DNA from: Coffea arabica
Taxonomy: Eukaryota; Streptophyta; Magnoliopsida; Gentianales; Rubiaceae
Assembly (NCBI RefSeq): GCF_036785885.1
Contig: NC_092323.1
Span: 4,380,501 to 4,444,500, forward strand
Length of the DNA stretch: 64,000 bases
Direction: 5' to 3'
Under the pieces are notes generated by a model. That model ran no database searches. It saw only the letters and a list, made by a program, of their open reading frames with translations, and had not been told where the DNA came from. The translations under genes were made by a program, and so were the position numbers. Of the stretch, positions 48,994 to 60,453 are shown piece after piece. How positions within the stretch are numbered: position 1 is the first letter of the stretch; each line of letters opens with the position of its first letter.

Positions 48994-50780
48994 ATGGCTC
49001 AATCAGCGGGTAGCAGTGGTGGAAAAAGGCTTGTCCAAGTTGATATCAGTTCTGACACGGTATGCCCCTGGTGCTTTGTGGGGAAAAAGAATCTTGATAA
49101 GGCGATTGCTTCTTCACAAGATCAGTACGACTTCAAGGTTCTACTGTCTTTCGTCATCTATGAACATTTTGTCATGCCTCTTACCTTAAGCATATTGTTT
49201 TAATTTACAAATTTCGAAATTGCAGATTAAGTGGCACCCATTTTTCCTAAATCCTTCTGCTCCCAAGGAGGGTGTTAATAAGAAAGAATTCTACAGGAAC
49301 AAATTTGGATCTCAATCGGAGCAAATTGCGACCAGGATGACTGAGGTTCCCTTGCTCCACTTTCCTATGTCTTGTTTGATCATCTGCTTTGTGCACTAGT
49401 GTATTAAGTACAATAACCAGTATAAGTTACAATGACCACAATGCATATGCAGATCTTTAAGGGTCTTGGGATGGATTATGACATGTCTGGACTTACGTAA
49501 GTTTAATTAACGACTACCATGCAATCTATTTTACAGCAGCATCTTGGAAATTGGACGATTCTTTGAGCATGGGAGTAATATGTTTCTAAAATGCAGGGGA
49601 AATACCCTGGACAGCCACAGGCTCTTGTACCTTGCTGGACAGCAGGGGCTTGAGGAGCAACATAAGCTTGCTGAGGAGCTTTTCATTGGTTACTTTACTC
49701 AAGGGAAGTATATAGGTGACAGGCAAGTACAGATCTTCCTACTTTGATCACTGTTCATCCCTTGTTCAGCTGTGATTATGTGTGTTTTGCTATTCGGAAC
49801 TGAATAGGAGCGGTCTTGTCTATTTTATAGTTTTGTGTTTCACTATGAAATGCTCAAAGAAAGTTGATTGTGATTTGTCTGAGCTCTCTGAAAATGAAGC
49901 AACATTTCTTGATCATTGTGGCTGCAGTCAATAGGACAAACTAAGCCTATTACTTTTAGAAAGAGGCAGATTAGGAATAACGATCGTCATTTTACCTACA
50001 TCATATTATTGTTTTTTGACTAGCTGCCTCCTCATGATATTGATGGTGCAATCTGCATCGCCTTCAGCTGTTTGCGCATGAACATGTTAGACGTGAAACA
50101 AAAGTTAGATCTGTAAAGATCGGAATTATAAGACCTAGTACTTGGTAAACAAACATAATAAGTTTGATCTGTCGTTGAATTGGGAAACTGCATAGTGATT
50201 TGTTTGGTGTACAACAATCTATATCATGTAAATGTGATCATAGCCCATTTACGATGAAAGTGTTGCCAGTATTGAAATATTTTTATTGATTGATGAATTG
50301 ACTGTACGTTCTTCTTCGTATCTTGAAGGGAATTCCTTTTAGAGTCTGCAAGAAAGGTCGGGGTAGAAGGAGCAGCCGAGTTTCTTGAGGATCCAAATAA
50401 AGGACTAAAGGAGGTATATTCTTGCATTAAGATATCAAATCCCAAAATTGCAGCACAAGAAACAGCCATCACTGCAATTTTACTTCTCTTGTTTGTTTGG
50501 AGTCATATGACTAACAGACGTGCACATTTTGGCCAACTCAAGGTTAATGAAGAGCTTCATCAGTTCTCAGCAAATATCTCAGGAGTTCCACATTATGTGG
50601 TAAGTGATCATTTCCGTGTTCAACTCTATAACAGAGTTCAACCCCAACAAAATTTGATGATAAAGGGTCTCACTGTAAAATCCTTTGTGGCAGATCAATG
50701 GGAAGTATCAGCTGAGTGGTGGCCAACCTCCTGAGAGCTTTCTCAGAGCTTTTCAAATGGCTGCTGCTGATGCCTCCTAG
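48994..50780 (+). CDS. DsbA/FrnE-like thioredoxin-fold oxidoreductase
   Basis: Seven exons: 48994-49137, 49226-49345, 49453-49496, 49597-49722, 50329-50413, 50543-50599, 50694-50780. They give 663 nt, 220 aa. DISSDTVCPWCFVGKKNLDK carries the FrnE-type CPWC active site at about residues 25-28. Later come WHPFFLNPSAPKEGV, GNTLDSHRL, EELFIGYFTQGK and the cis-Pro region GVPHYVINGKYQLSGGQPPE. The family is thiol-disulfide oxidoreductase/isomerase-like, also annotated as 2-hydroxychromene-2-carboxylate isomerase-related; actual substrate unknown. The fourth intron starts with GC (AG|GCAAGT at 49723), the accepted rare donor; the nearby GT at 49733 would break the frame. The closest Arabidopsis relative is At5g38900 (memory). 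Location is cytosolic from the main start, or an organelle if the upstream exon is used. Confidence 0.92.
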
Positions 50781-51830
50781 TTCAAGACAAACTTCATGTT
50801 GTTCCTTGATCTGAGTACTGCCAATGCCGCCAACGTCCTACCAAAAATATGTGCTTTATCACCTCTCCTTCCTCGTTGGTGTGCTTTTATATTGAAGGTC
50901 AAGAGTGAGAATAAATGCAGTATCAGTCATGTTTACTCGTGATAGCATCATCACCTTTTACGTAAATTGGCGAGTATCTTACCATGTCATAGATATTCTG
51001 TGGATTTCAGAAATGATAATATGGACAAGAAATTGTAAACATCAGTATATTTTTGCCTCGACTATACTAAATAGAAAGACCTTTTGATTCTCGCTGACGG
51101 TACAACTTTTTTGAGTATCTGTCAGAAATAGACCTATGAATCTTATCTCCTGGCTTGTTAAATCTTAAAAATAAAATAATACTTTATTAGGTTGATTAAC
51201 TTCTCAGGATATTAAAATGCAACGAATCATTTAAGGACGAAGCACTGCTTGCTCCTGTTTTTCCTAGCCGGCAAAGATTGCGAAAAAGAAGCACCAAAAC
51301 AAGCGCTTCACGTACTGAAAATTGTTGAAGAGGAAGCTCTAGGGGACAAGAACTTCTTTGGTGGCAAACGCAATCCATTTGGTAGACAATTTGCCGTGTG
51401 AACCTCAGATTCACGTATATATATATATGTATACATATATAAAGAAACTACCACAAAAGGAATCTAAAGTAAAAGAGCTTGCTTGGACAAAATTTGTGTA
51501 AATTCTCCATTCCTTCGTCCAGTTTTTTTTGCCCTTATTTTGGGCCACAAATGGGCGCTTCCAACGCAAATCACACGGCTCCGACTCCTCTCTAAATTTA
51601 CATATGAAGGAGAACTGCAGCCGGTAACCTATGCCCAACACCATACAGAGTTTCAAAGAAACCGTTACAGAATGAAAGTTTAGATGAACAATGGGTCTCA
51701 CATTTACATACAATGTAAGACTCAGATTTCAAGCATGTGGTATTTACAGTGACTTTACACTTCTTTGTCTCCTGTCAGCTTTCCTGTTGGGGGCTCGTTT
51801 TCATCCACAACAGGATCCTCTGCCCAAACA
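50781..51830. other. Convergent 3' region of DsbA-like and RING genes
   Basis: Contains an AATAAA at about 50910-50915 that could polyadenylate the DsbA-like message, and a TATA-rich patch at 51414-51445. No further gene recognised. Confidence 0.45.
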
Positions 51831-54800
51831 TCAAGGCGTCTCATCGAATGCCATCACCTGAAAAGCCAAACAAACCAGCTTGAACTTAAGCACCAGTCCA
51901 ACATTAAAGCATCCCTACAAAATTCCGGTCCAAATCATCCACATTCTTTGCTATCTCAGGATAATGAACATTATTAAGAAGAAAAGAAAAGGGTTTTCTG
52001 AAAACGTATCTTTGAGTCCCTAAACTAAGTCAGAGCAAGAACCAAATTCTTCTTCTTGTCCATTGTTCTCAGACCCGTTCAGAAGAACACAACATATATT
52101 GTAGTCTAATTGGCTAACGTAAATCACACCTAACCCAACTGGTTAATAAAATCCGACAGCAACTACACAAATATATATCACGACACAATAATACTCGACT
52201 CAAGAAAGCTTAGTTATGCCTCAAAAAGACAATTCATAAATCAAAGAAAACCAGCTGATGAATAAAATTTTTAAGGAAAAATACATGAAAGCTGAAAAAA
52301 TAGGGATCACAAAGCCAATTGGGAGCCGATATGCAGATATGAACGATGGAATGTTAGCTTAGCAAGCAGATTGACCAACTGCTCCAACTAGCATAAAATT
52401 CCAAAGTTGGCCTGCAGTTGATTTTGAGGAGCTTAATGTTTAAGAGTTGGACTAATTCTATAAAGCTTCTGAGTTTGAACTAGTATAGGATTCAACTTCG
52501 TTGTACTCAAGTATATGAAACAAATGATATCTTGCACATAGTTCATCTGTCGAAATGAGAAGGACCCATGCAAATATTTCCACCAGGAAGCTTGTTTCAT
52601 CATTATATCTCTACCCAGGAAACCAACCGTGGTAAACATAACACAAAGTGAAAAAGGACCAAGACAACATCAAGCTATGCAGGTACATGGGGTGTGATCA
52701 AACAATTGGGTCGTGTTCCTTTTTAGGCGAGCATATTTATCAAACAGATAGAACTAAAGCTTGTGTCATGCACGAGAGACAGGGTCCGTCAACTAATTTA
52801 AAAATGAGTTTATGGAAAGGGCTGCTATAAATGATACTCAAGCATGATTCAAGTAATGCAAAGAGATGAGGATAGGCTGTAAAGGAAAAAGAAAATAACT
52901 ATGAAACTAAAAGCATGCTCAAACTGTTGAGGCATGTATTCCTAATTAAGTGGAATCAAAGCATTTTAAATTAAATTTGATTTACCAGCTTAAAATCACT
53001 TTAAGAGAAAAACAGGTCCAATGGTCATTGGATAGTATCAACAAGTGCTGGCAGAACAAGTTGTAGACTTGTAGACAGAAATCACAAAGTGAACCGTATC
53101 ATATCATCAATGCTGGGCCTGATCACTAGAAGTTATCTAAGCATAATGTCATTTAGTACCAAAGACTTGTTAATATATTTGTAAACTCATCATTCCTATA
53201 TCTAAAGGCTTTCTGTATAAATCATAAGGGATCATTTAGCGTCAAATTAAAAGAAAACCAAAACAACATATTTCCTGAGATTGAAGCCCAGTCAACTCCA
53301 ACGCTTGGTTTGTCAAATAATTTGTCACACTTTCCACAGCAAGTAGGCTTAACTATTCCTCTCCGGTAAAAGCTTAGTTGGTAAATGCATCCTCTCTATG
53401 ATTCTTCCAATACCTTCACAAAAACTCAAAGCATGTACACTTAGTATTCCGGTAATATTCTAATGAAGTGATATTCTCGCTGCCAGAAATTTATGCAATG
53501 TTGCAAAAAGAAAATAAAGAATATGGCAAGACAGGATCAAGCATGCAAACAATATTATATCAAGATAAAAGCAGAAAGAAACAAGCTAAATGGCAATGTA
53601 TTACCTTGCCACAAACTGGACAGTTATCACTTCTCTCCATCCACTCATATATACAACCAAGATGAAAGTGATGCGAGCATTTTGTAATGATCTTTGGGTT
53701 CTCTTTAGTATATTCTGCATATAAATGGTGCACCATGAGTACTTTAATCAACATCTATGAGATCATACTCTACGCTGCAATATTACAAAGCATAAAATAC
53801 TGAAAAGACCAAGGCAAACAAGCAGAAAAACTCCACAAATTTATATCCCTCAAAATTTTACGAGACAAATAATAAATTAGACTAGTATTTTCTTCTGCAT
53901 TGGACAAAACTTCAATTTAGTAGGTAGAACAGCCATCTAGTATCCTCTCCATCAAATTTCTTAACCAAATTTCAGCTGCACTTGTGAGAAACAGTGGCAA
54001 ATGACTCTAGTCAAGATCTAAGGCAAGTAAAAGCATTAAAAACCCCAAAAAGTACCCACCTTTGGCCTCTCAATTAAGCAAATAAATTTTAGAATGGAGT
54101 CAGTACTGAGATCTGACAAGAATAAAACATGTATCGGAGATAATCCAGCTTAATCATCTGCTTTACAATAGCTAAAGGGGGGTTCAATGAGCAAAGAAGA
54201 AGATCCACACATATGGATTCTGATAACACTTTCCAAAGGAGAAAACATGTTTGCCACTTTAGTAATTTGAAGTGCAAGAACTGAAATCAATGCTAAAACA
54301 GGTGATTTACCTTCAAGACATGTTGGGCAGACATCTTCATCTTCAGAAGAAGAATAAATATGTGCAAATCCAGTAGTTGTTTTAGCTGCAGAAAGCTTCA
54401 ACGAAGATCTGGAATTGTATTCTTTTGATTCTTCTACACCTGTACAATTATTCCATTTTCCTCCAGTACTTAATGGTTCAGAATCTTCATCAACCTCGCT
54501 TCTTCTCAGAGGCTCAGTTTCCTCGTGTGCATGGCTTGACCCCTTCTCCCTTCTTGAGACCAGTCCATCCCGTTGCAAACGGAAATATCTTGGATCAGCA
54601 TCATAAGGCAATGGCCTCGGAGGAGAACGATACATGTCAGACAGAGAGTTATCAAGTGATGCTGTCGAGCTCAAGGATGCTGCTCCCTGAGTGGATGAAG
54701 GAACAGCATGCTGGTCTTCCCTGTGAAACAAGGATGTGTACTGCAAATACGAAAATTAGAAGTTCCCAAGTCAATTCCATCTGAAACATATTGACATCCA

Positions 54801-55659
54801 ATTATACTGCAGCAGAGCAAATGAAATAGCAATCAATATGGAAGCTAGACACGGTCTGCATTTGGTCCATTGACAGTAAAGGTTTTCAAATTATGCACGG
54901 ACACCTAGAGTAGTTGTTGGCTCCAATTGTTGGGAGGGAGAACTGAAGAACCAACTAACAAAAAGAAAATACTACTATTTAAATCTTCAGATTTAAAGTG
55001 CTAATATAAATTCTCCATTTTGTCTACTTCTTTCCTGTAAAGAGAGTGTATAAGTCAGCACTTCACCTGGCAAACAGAATGTTCACTAGCATCATTATTG
55101 CTTTCAAGTACTAATATGACTAGCAGCTAGAGCAGCAACTGCTAACATATCCTCTTTAGGCCAACCTTTCCAGCAAGCTTATTTGGTAATTTATGGTAAT
55201 GAAAGTTCCGTTGTATTCTGTAACTAAAATATAGGACATAACGTAATTTTCTGTCATTTGTAGATAATGCATGCCAATCATCAAGGCTGGCATCCAAGTT
55301 GGTATTGCCAATCTAGTGTGACACCACGATGTAATAATACCTGCATGGGATCAGTCCACATATAGCATTGCTTCTAAATTATAAGCTTTAAGTTCAGTTA
55401 TAAATCAAATTTAACTAGCACTTTGTAATACGATAAAGTAGACAAGCTATTAAGCGTTTGAAACAGTAATAAAGTTATTTATGATCACCAAGGTTTAATA
55501 CCATGAGAAGTGAACTTAAGAAAATGATGATTTAAGGCGTACCATATGGAAAAAGTTCTGAAGGAAACATCGAAGGCAGATACAGTTCCTATAGACCGAG
55601 CTGTTTGGATTGGCAAAATCTTCACACTCATCTCGCAAGCAGCAGCACACAGAGCCCAT
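51831..55659 (-). CDS. N-acylated RING-H2 E3 ubiquitin ligase (At3g02290/At5g15790-like)
   Basis: Four minus-strand exons: 55659-55543, 54740-54311, 53714-53605, 51857-51831. They give 684 nt, 227 aa. The N-terminus MGSVCCCLRDE has Gly2 plus Cys5-7, a myristoylation and palmitoylation pattern pointing to membranes. NPNSSVYRNCICLRCF follows, then a conserved SLDNSLSDMYRSPPRPLPYD and YFRLQRDGLVSRREKGSSH block. The RING-H2 finger uses CPTC, then KCSHHFHLGC and CPVC (about residues 180-218), spanning the exon 2/3 junction. The last exon is only 27 nt (VMAFDETP) and is separated by a 1.75-kb intron. The finger should recruit a ubiquitin E2; substrates unknown. All splice junctions keep phase. An untranslated first exon ending at the CAG|GTGCTT donor near 56550 is possible. 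Confidence 0.92.
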
Positions 55660-57071
55660 GATACCAACTTTTCAACGCACTTCAAATGTTCAAGCCTTTT
55701 CTCCACAGTATCATCAACAAATTACAATTAAAGCATCCATCAAGATAATTGAAGGAAATGAGAGAGGACCCTTAGCTCGCAGAGGTTAAGTGGCTTTGCG
55801 AACCAGCACCCTCTCTCTCTCTCGCTCTCTGACACAATTGCAGGGACCTTTACAACTAGGGCCTTAAGACAGCCAGATAATGTAACTTTTCAACTGCGAA
55901 GGAAAGATAAAAGAAAAGCTATGAGTTCGCTAAAAATGCCATCTTTAAGCAAATTAGTTACTGAGAATGCCGAGGATAATCTAGAAAAAATTCCATTATG
56001 GTTTATGTAGCCACAAATGAGGAAGTTAAAGTGCACGGAACTACTACTCATCAGTCCACAGACTACCGAAACATTCAGATGTTGGTGGCCTTGAGTACTT
56101 CTAAAATTGTAAAAATTGAAATTTTTTCCCTTTTATTTCCCAAACAGGTGGGGTGCCAAAATGGTAAAGCTCTCATCTTTAAACCAATTGCGATGATCAA
56201 TCAATTTAAAATCCTAAATAACCAGTTTTCTTTAAAATTACGCAGGCTATTTGATTTCACCCACATACCAAAAATGGAAGGGGGGGAATGGGGAGCCCGA
56301 ATCAACAAATCAAGTTCAAGGTCCATATTATCGGCAAATACAAGACCTCACCCAGAATTACTAGCTCATCAATCAAATGGAGAACAACCCATTTCACATA
56401 ATCAGGTTTGATGATTATAGAATAATTCCAAAATCAATTACAGACGCGAAATAGACATGATCATTGAAAAAATCATATAAAGAAAACCAAGGAAAGTAAT
56501 TTTTTTTTTTAAAAAAAAAAGGAAAGAGAAAAAGGAAAAGGGGAAAGCACCTGGAGTTGAAAGAAGGATAGATGATTCGATTCTTGATGATGAGCTGAGA
56601 CACTGAAGAAGCCTAGAAATCCGGGGTTAGATATTTCGAATCTTTTCGTTTGTGAATAAAAGTTAATCCGTAGTATAATCTAATCTTATTAAATGGTTTT
56701 ACCAACTAGTATTAGTAGTAAAGAAAAACATAAAAACAATTACGTTTGGGGGCGATAAAAAAGCTGTGTCGAGTCCGTAAATAAAGCAGGTCTCCCTTGT
56801 CTGCAGTACTGGACCTGCCCGGTATGAAGGAGCCGGTGCTATCCTCCACTTCTAATAAATAAATGCCCAGAATATAATACCATGCCTTTTCACGTATGGT
56901 TAGGTGTTGATTAAAATAAAAAAAAGTAGCAGTCAATTCTGGTCAGTGGTTACAATTCCTTACTTTCCATTAAAATTCCATGTCTCGATGCTTTCCTTTT
57001 GTTTTTTTGATCTCTTTATGGAGCAATGCAAAAAGATGCATTTTCATTTAAGCTACATCCACCATAGGTAT
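55660..57071. other. RING gene leader/promoter region and spacer
   Basis: Upstream of the RING start. It may hold its leader intron and first untranslated exon (about 56552-56640). There is a short CT run (55809-55829). No other gene recognised. Confidence 0.45.
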
Positions 57072-57081
57072 AAATTCCTTG

Positions 57082-59020
57082 TTTTTTTTTTTTTTTTTTT
57101 TGGTGTAAACGGCGTAATATAAATAAAAGCAATCAAAAGTTCCCCTGGCTATTACAGAACTGTCCTAATGCTACGGGGATAACAGATGCCCCTGGTGTCC
57201 TCATCAAAAGCAAAAAGGAGTTCTCGAGGACATGATTCAAAAATCATAAAATTTTGATCCAGCTTGCTGCCCAATTTCGCTAAGACATCTGCACATCTGT
57301 TGGCCTCACGGTAAACATGCCTGAGTTTAACATGCTGGAGCTGCGAAAGCAGACATCTGCAGTCCATGATAATTGGATGGAAAAGATGATCAGGATTCAC
57401 AGTAGAATTAAGGAGAGAAATCATATCAGCACAATCAACTTCAACTTCTAAGCAGGGGATTTTTAGCGCAATAGCCAGTTGGAGTCCATCTCTAACTCCC
57501 CATAGTTCAGCTAGGATGTTAGACGCTATGCCTAAGTTTCTGCTGTAACCCTTAATCCAACAGCCAGAGGAGTCACGAAAGATCCCCCCAGCACCTGCAA
57601 TCCCGGGATTGTTAAGGGCAGAGCCGTCAGAGTTGAGTTTAATCCATCCACAAGGTGGAGGAATCCATCTTACCAGCACTTGGGATTTCTTATAGGGAAT
57701 GGATTGAGATTGTGGGCCTAGAGTCGTGAATTCGACAGCCAGGTCTATACACCACTTCACTGGATTTGAGACTAATTTGTGAGGTTCAAAAATTTTTTTG
57801 TTGCGAGTATTCCAAATAACCCAAAGAGCAAAAGTGCATAAGACTCCCCAAGGAATAGAGAGAAAAGGGGATGGGGAAGGGTCAGTGCAGATTTTTTTGA
57901 GCCAGCCTATGAAAGGGAGATGGTTTATATTGTGGAGCCATGGTGGTTTAAGACCTGTCCAGAAGTGCACTGCTGAATTACACTTCCTAAGGGTATGGTC
58001 TGTGTCTTCACAGTGCAAGGAGCAAAGTTGACAGGTGTTGTCCGGAAGAATATTCCTTTGATGGAGAAGTTGTCTGGTGGCTAGTCTATTATGATTCACT
58101 AACCAGATGAAGAACCTAATTCTGTTTGGGACTTTGAGAGACCAAATCCAGTTAAAAGAGATAGCAGGGGGAAGTGGAGCATTTTCTTTGGCATTGGAGG
58201 CTAGCTCATAGGCTGATTTTAGTTGGAAGTTGCCGTCAATGGAAGGACTCCATTTGAGACAGTCTTCTGAGACCACATGATGGGATCTAGGTGTGGAAAG
58301 TATTAAACTAGAGATTTCATGTGGAAGGCAAAAGGACAAGAGTTGTAAACTCCATCCTCCATTGGAGTCAAAGAGGTCAGCCACTCTAAGATCTTCTTCA
58401 TAACTGTGTAGGGGTCCCTGAATGAGGGATCTAAGGCTAGAAGTTGTGAACCAGTTACTAGTCCAGACTTTTAGAGAAAGTCCATTGCCAACATTCCATC
58501 CCAACCCCCGTTCAATGATGTCTTTTCCTTCTTTAAGGTCTCTGAGGTTGATAGAACCTTTAGAGGTAGTCAAGAGAAGCCTATTTTGGGCCAGAGATTG
58601 GGTTCTGTCAAGGTAGAGATCCGAAAAAATGTTAACCCAGGGTTTGGAAAAACCTTTTAATAAATGCCACCCCATTTTTGACAGGCCAGCCTTGTTAAGG
58701 AGCAAAGTTTGCCTTAGACCCAATCCCCCTTGGGATTTCTTGAGGGTAATAGTGTCCCAATTTAGAAGGTGAACTTTCCTCTTGTCTGAGGTAGATCCCC
58801 ACAGAAAATTACGTTGCTCCCTATCGATGGCTTGGCAAATATTTTTTGGGATAGATGCCGCCTGAAAGAAATAAGATGGGATGGAGGAAATGCACTGTTG
58901 GAGGATGGCTTTCCTTCCTGCTAAAGATAGAAGACTAGCTTTCCATCCTTGCAATTTTTTTTGCACTTTTTCGAGTAAGAACTGGAAGGACTTGGTGGGT
59001 GATTTGCTAAGTGTGATGGG
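57082..59020 (-). mobile_element. 5'-truncated LINE (plant L1-type) with RNase H domain
   Basis: 1.94 kb, minus strand, with a 3' A-tail (T-run from 57082) and a 10-bp duplication AAATTCCTTG at 57072-57081 and 59021-59030. An open frame runs from the truncation point to a stop at 57152; from its first Met it is 604 aa. Readable parts: the C-terminal reverse-transcriptase flank (QKKLQGWKASLLSLAGRKAI, SYFFQAASIP, QRNFLWGS, GGLGLR), a zf-RVT segment (IWSLKVPNRIRFFIWLVNHN, CQLCSLHCEDTDH), and a terminal RNase H domain (KLNSDGSALNNPGIAGAGGI, AELWGVRDGL, VDCADMISLL, VYREANRCADVLAKLG). The endonuclease and RT catalytic core are missing, so it is dead on arrival but young, as no stop interrupts the frame. 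Confidence 0.9.
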
Positions 59021-59030
59021 AAATTCCTTG

Positions 59031-60453
59031 TAACTGTTATTCTAGAATTTCGTCTTAAGCAGTGAATTTTTAGTGGTCAGATGGACTTGCTATATACACC
59101 TTCATCTTCTGTGCTTCCACCATCACTTTAACTCTGGCTAGACGGGACATCCCACCAACACCAGTTATACCCAATTTTTTAGTATTCTCAAATGCACCTC
59201 CAATCTTGGTGAAACTTTTCTTTAGAACGGAAGGCTTCATTATTTGCAACCGGAAAAGTAGACAAGAAATGAAAATAAGGGTTCCCCTGTTTATTTTATT
59301 TTACTGCTAATACTAGTTGCATAATTTCATGAAACTAAAAAGGTACACTTAGGTTGTGTTTGGATTGCATTTTTCATGAAAAAATTACTGTAACGATTTG
59401 ATGTATGTGAGAAAAAAAGATAATAAAAAAATGTGATTACGAAAAACGACGTAATTTTTCGATGAAAAACAGCAATACAAACAAAGCCTTAATTGTCATT
59501 GTTCGACTCGTATAATTTTCTTTTTCGAGATGAATAAATTAAACCAAAGTTCATAATTCACATCCAATTTTTTTTAATGAATATCTTTGTACAATGAATA
59601 GGGTTGAAAGATGACGAGGAGATACTTTAGTTTAGTTTATGGGATGAGAGATTAAATTAATAGGCGTTGACACATTTAGAATCGAATTATGATGATTATA
59701 AGAATAAGGGACCAAAATAATTATTATTTTTTAGTTCTCCAATTGATCATACAGAGATCGGGGATTAAATCGTAGATGACGAAACACAAAGCATCAAATT
59801 GTCACAAATTTAAAATTAAGGGACTAAAATGGTCATTTTATTTTTAAAATCCAACAGTCATTCTGAATAGATGCATACGCGTACCAATAGAGAAAATAGA
59901 GAGAAAAAAAAAAAAAAGGCTCGAAGCATTCCGAGATTGGGTATTCATTTTTAATGTTTTACTAATAATTACTACTTCGGTAGTTTGGTATGCATTGTGT
60001 TCAGCTTCAGCCAAGCCTTGCCGTCCAAACAACGGCGGGACCTTTTTAATTTTAAACATTTCCAGGCTTTTTCCGATCCCAACCCTTCCAGTCTTCCAGT
60101 CCGGTCTGTACATAATCAGATACATAGTTTTACTGTATTCTATACGTCCGGATCTCTCCACCAGTGGGTTTGTAGAGTAGCTTAGTTGTAGTAGTAGACT
60201 GTAAAATCATCCAACGTTCGCCGGCCGAATGCAAAAATTCCTCCATTAATTTGGCACTTGGCAGATCTGCTTGCCCCTATCTTCCCCTTTCCATTCCAAC
60301 CTCCTTCCTCAAAATCCCTTTTCCTTTGCTTTTTTTTTTTTTTTTTTCTGGTTCCATTTCTGGGAATATGATTTGAGCTGCATTTTTTACTTGAAGAAAG
60401 GTTCCTCTCGTTAAAAGTTAATTGAAATTTCGGAAACCCTAGAATTTTTGAAA
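59031..60453. other. AUG5 upstream region
   Basis: Includes a Tourist-like MITE (59352-59488), then AT-rich spacer and the presumed AUG5 promoter and leader with a T-run at 60331-60347. No other gene recognised. Confidence 0.45.
59352..59488. mobile_element. Tourist-like (PIF/Harbinger) MITE, copy 3
   Basis: 137 bp with ends GGTTGTGTTTGGATTGC and GCAATACAAACAAAGCC, flanked by TTA (59349-59351 and 59489-59491), the Harbinger/Tourist signature. The interior (ACTGTAACGATTTGATGTATG ... ACGAAAAACGACGTAATTTT) is nearly identical to the copy at 12195. Confidence 0.78.

Noticed and set aside
49723-49740. GT donor at 49733 for DsbA-like intron 4
   Set aside because: It shifts the following exon out of frame; the GC donor at 49723 keeps conserved residues.
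57152-58966. 604-aa open frame as a host gene
   Set aside because: It carries zf-RVT and RNase H segments, an A-tail and target duplications, so it is a LINE remnant.
60448-60453. AUG5 start two codons before 60454
   Set aside because: The codon is TTG; the ATG at 60454 is the normal start.
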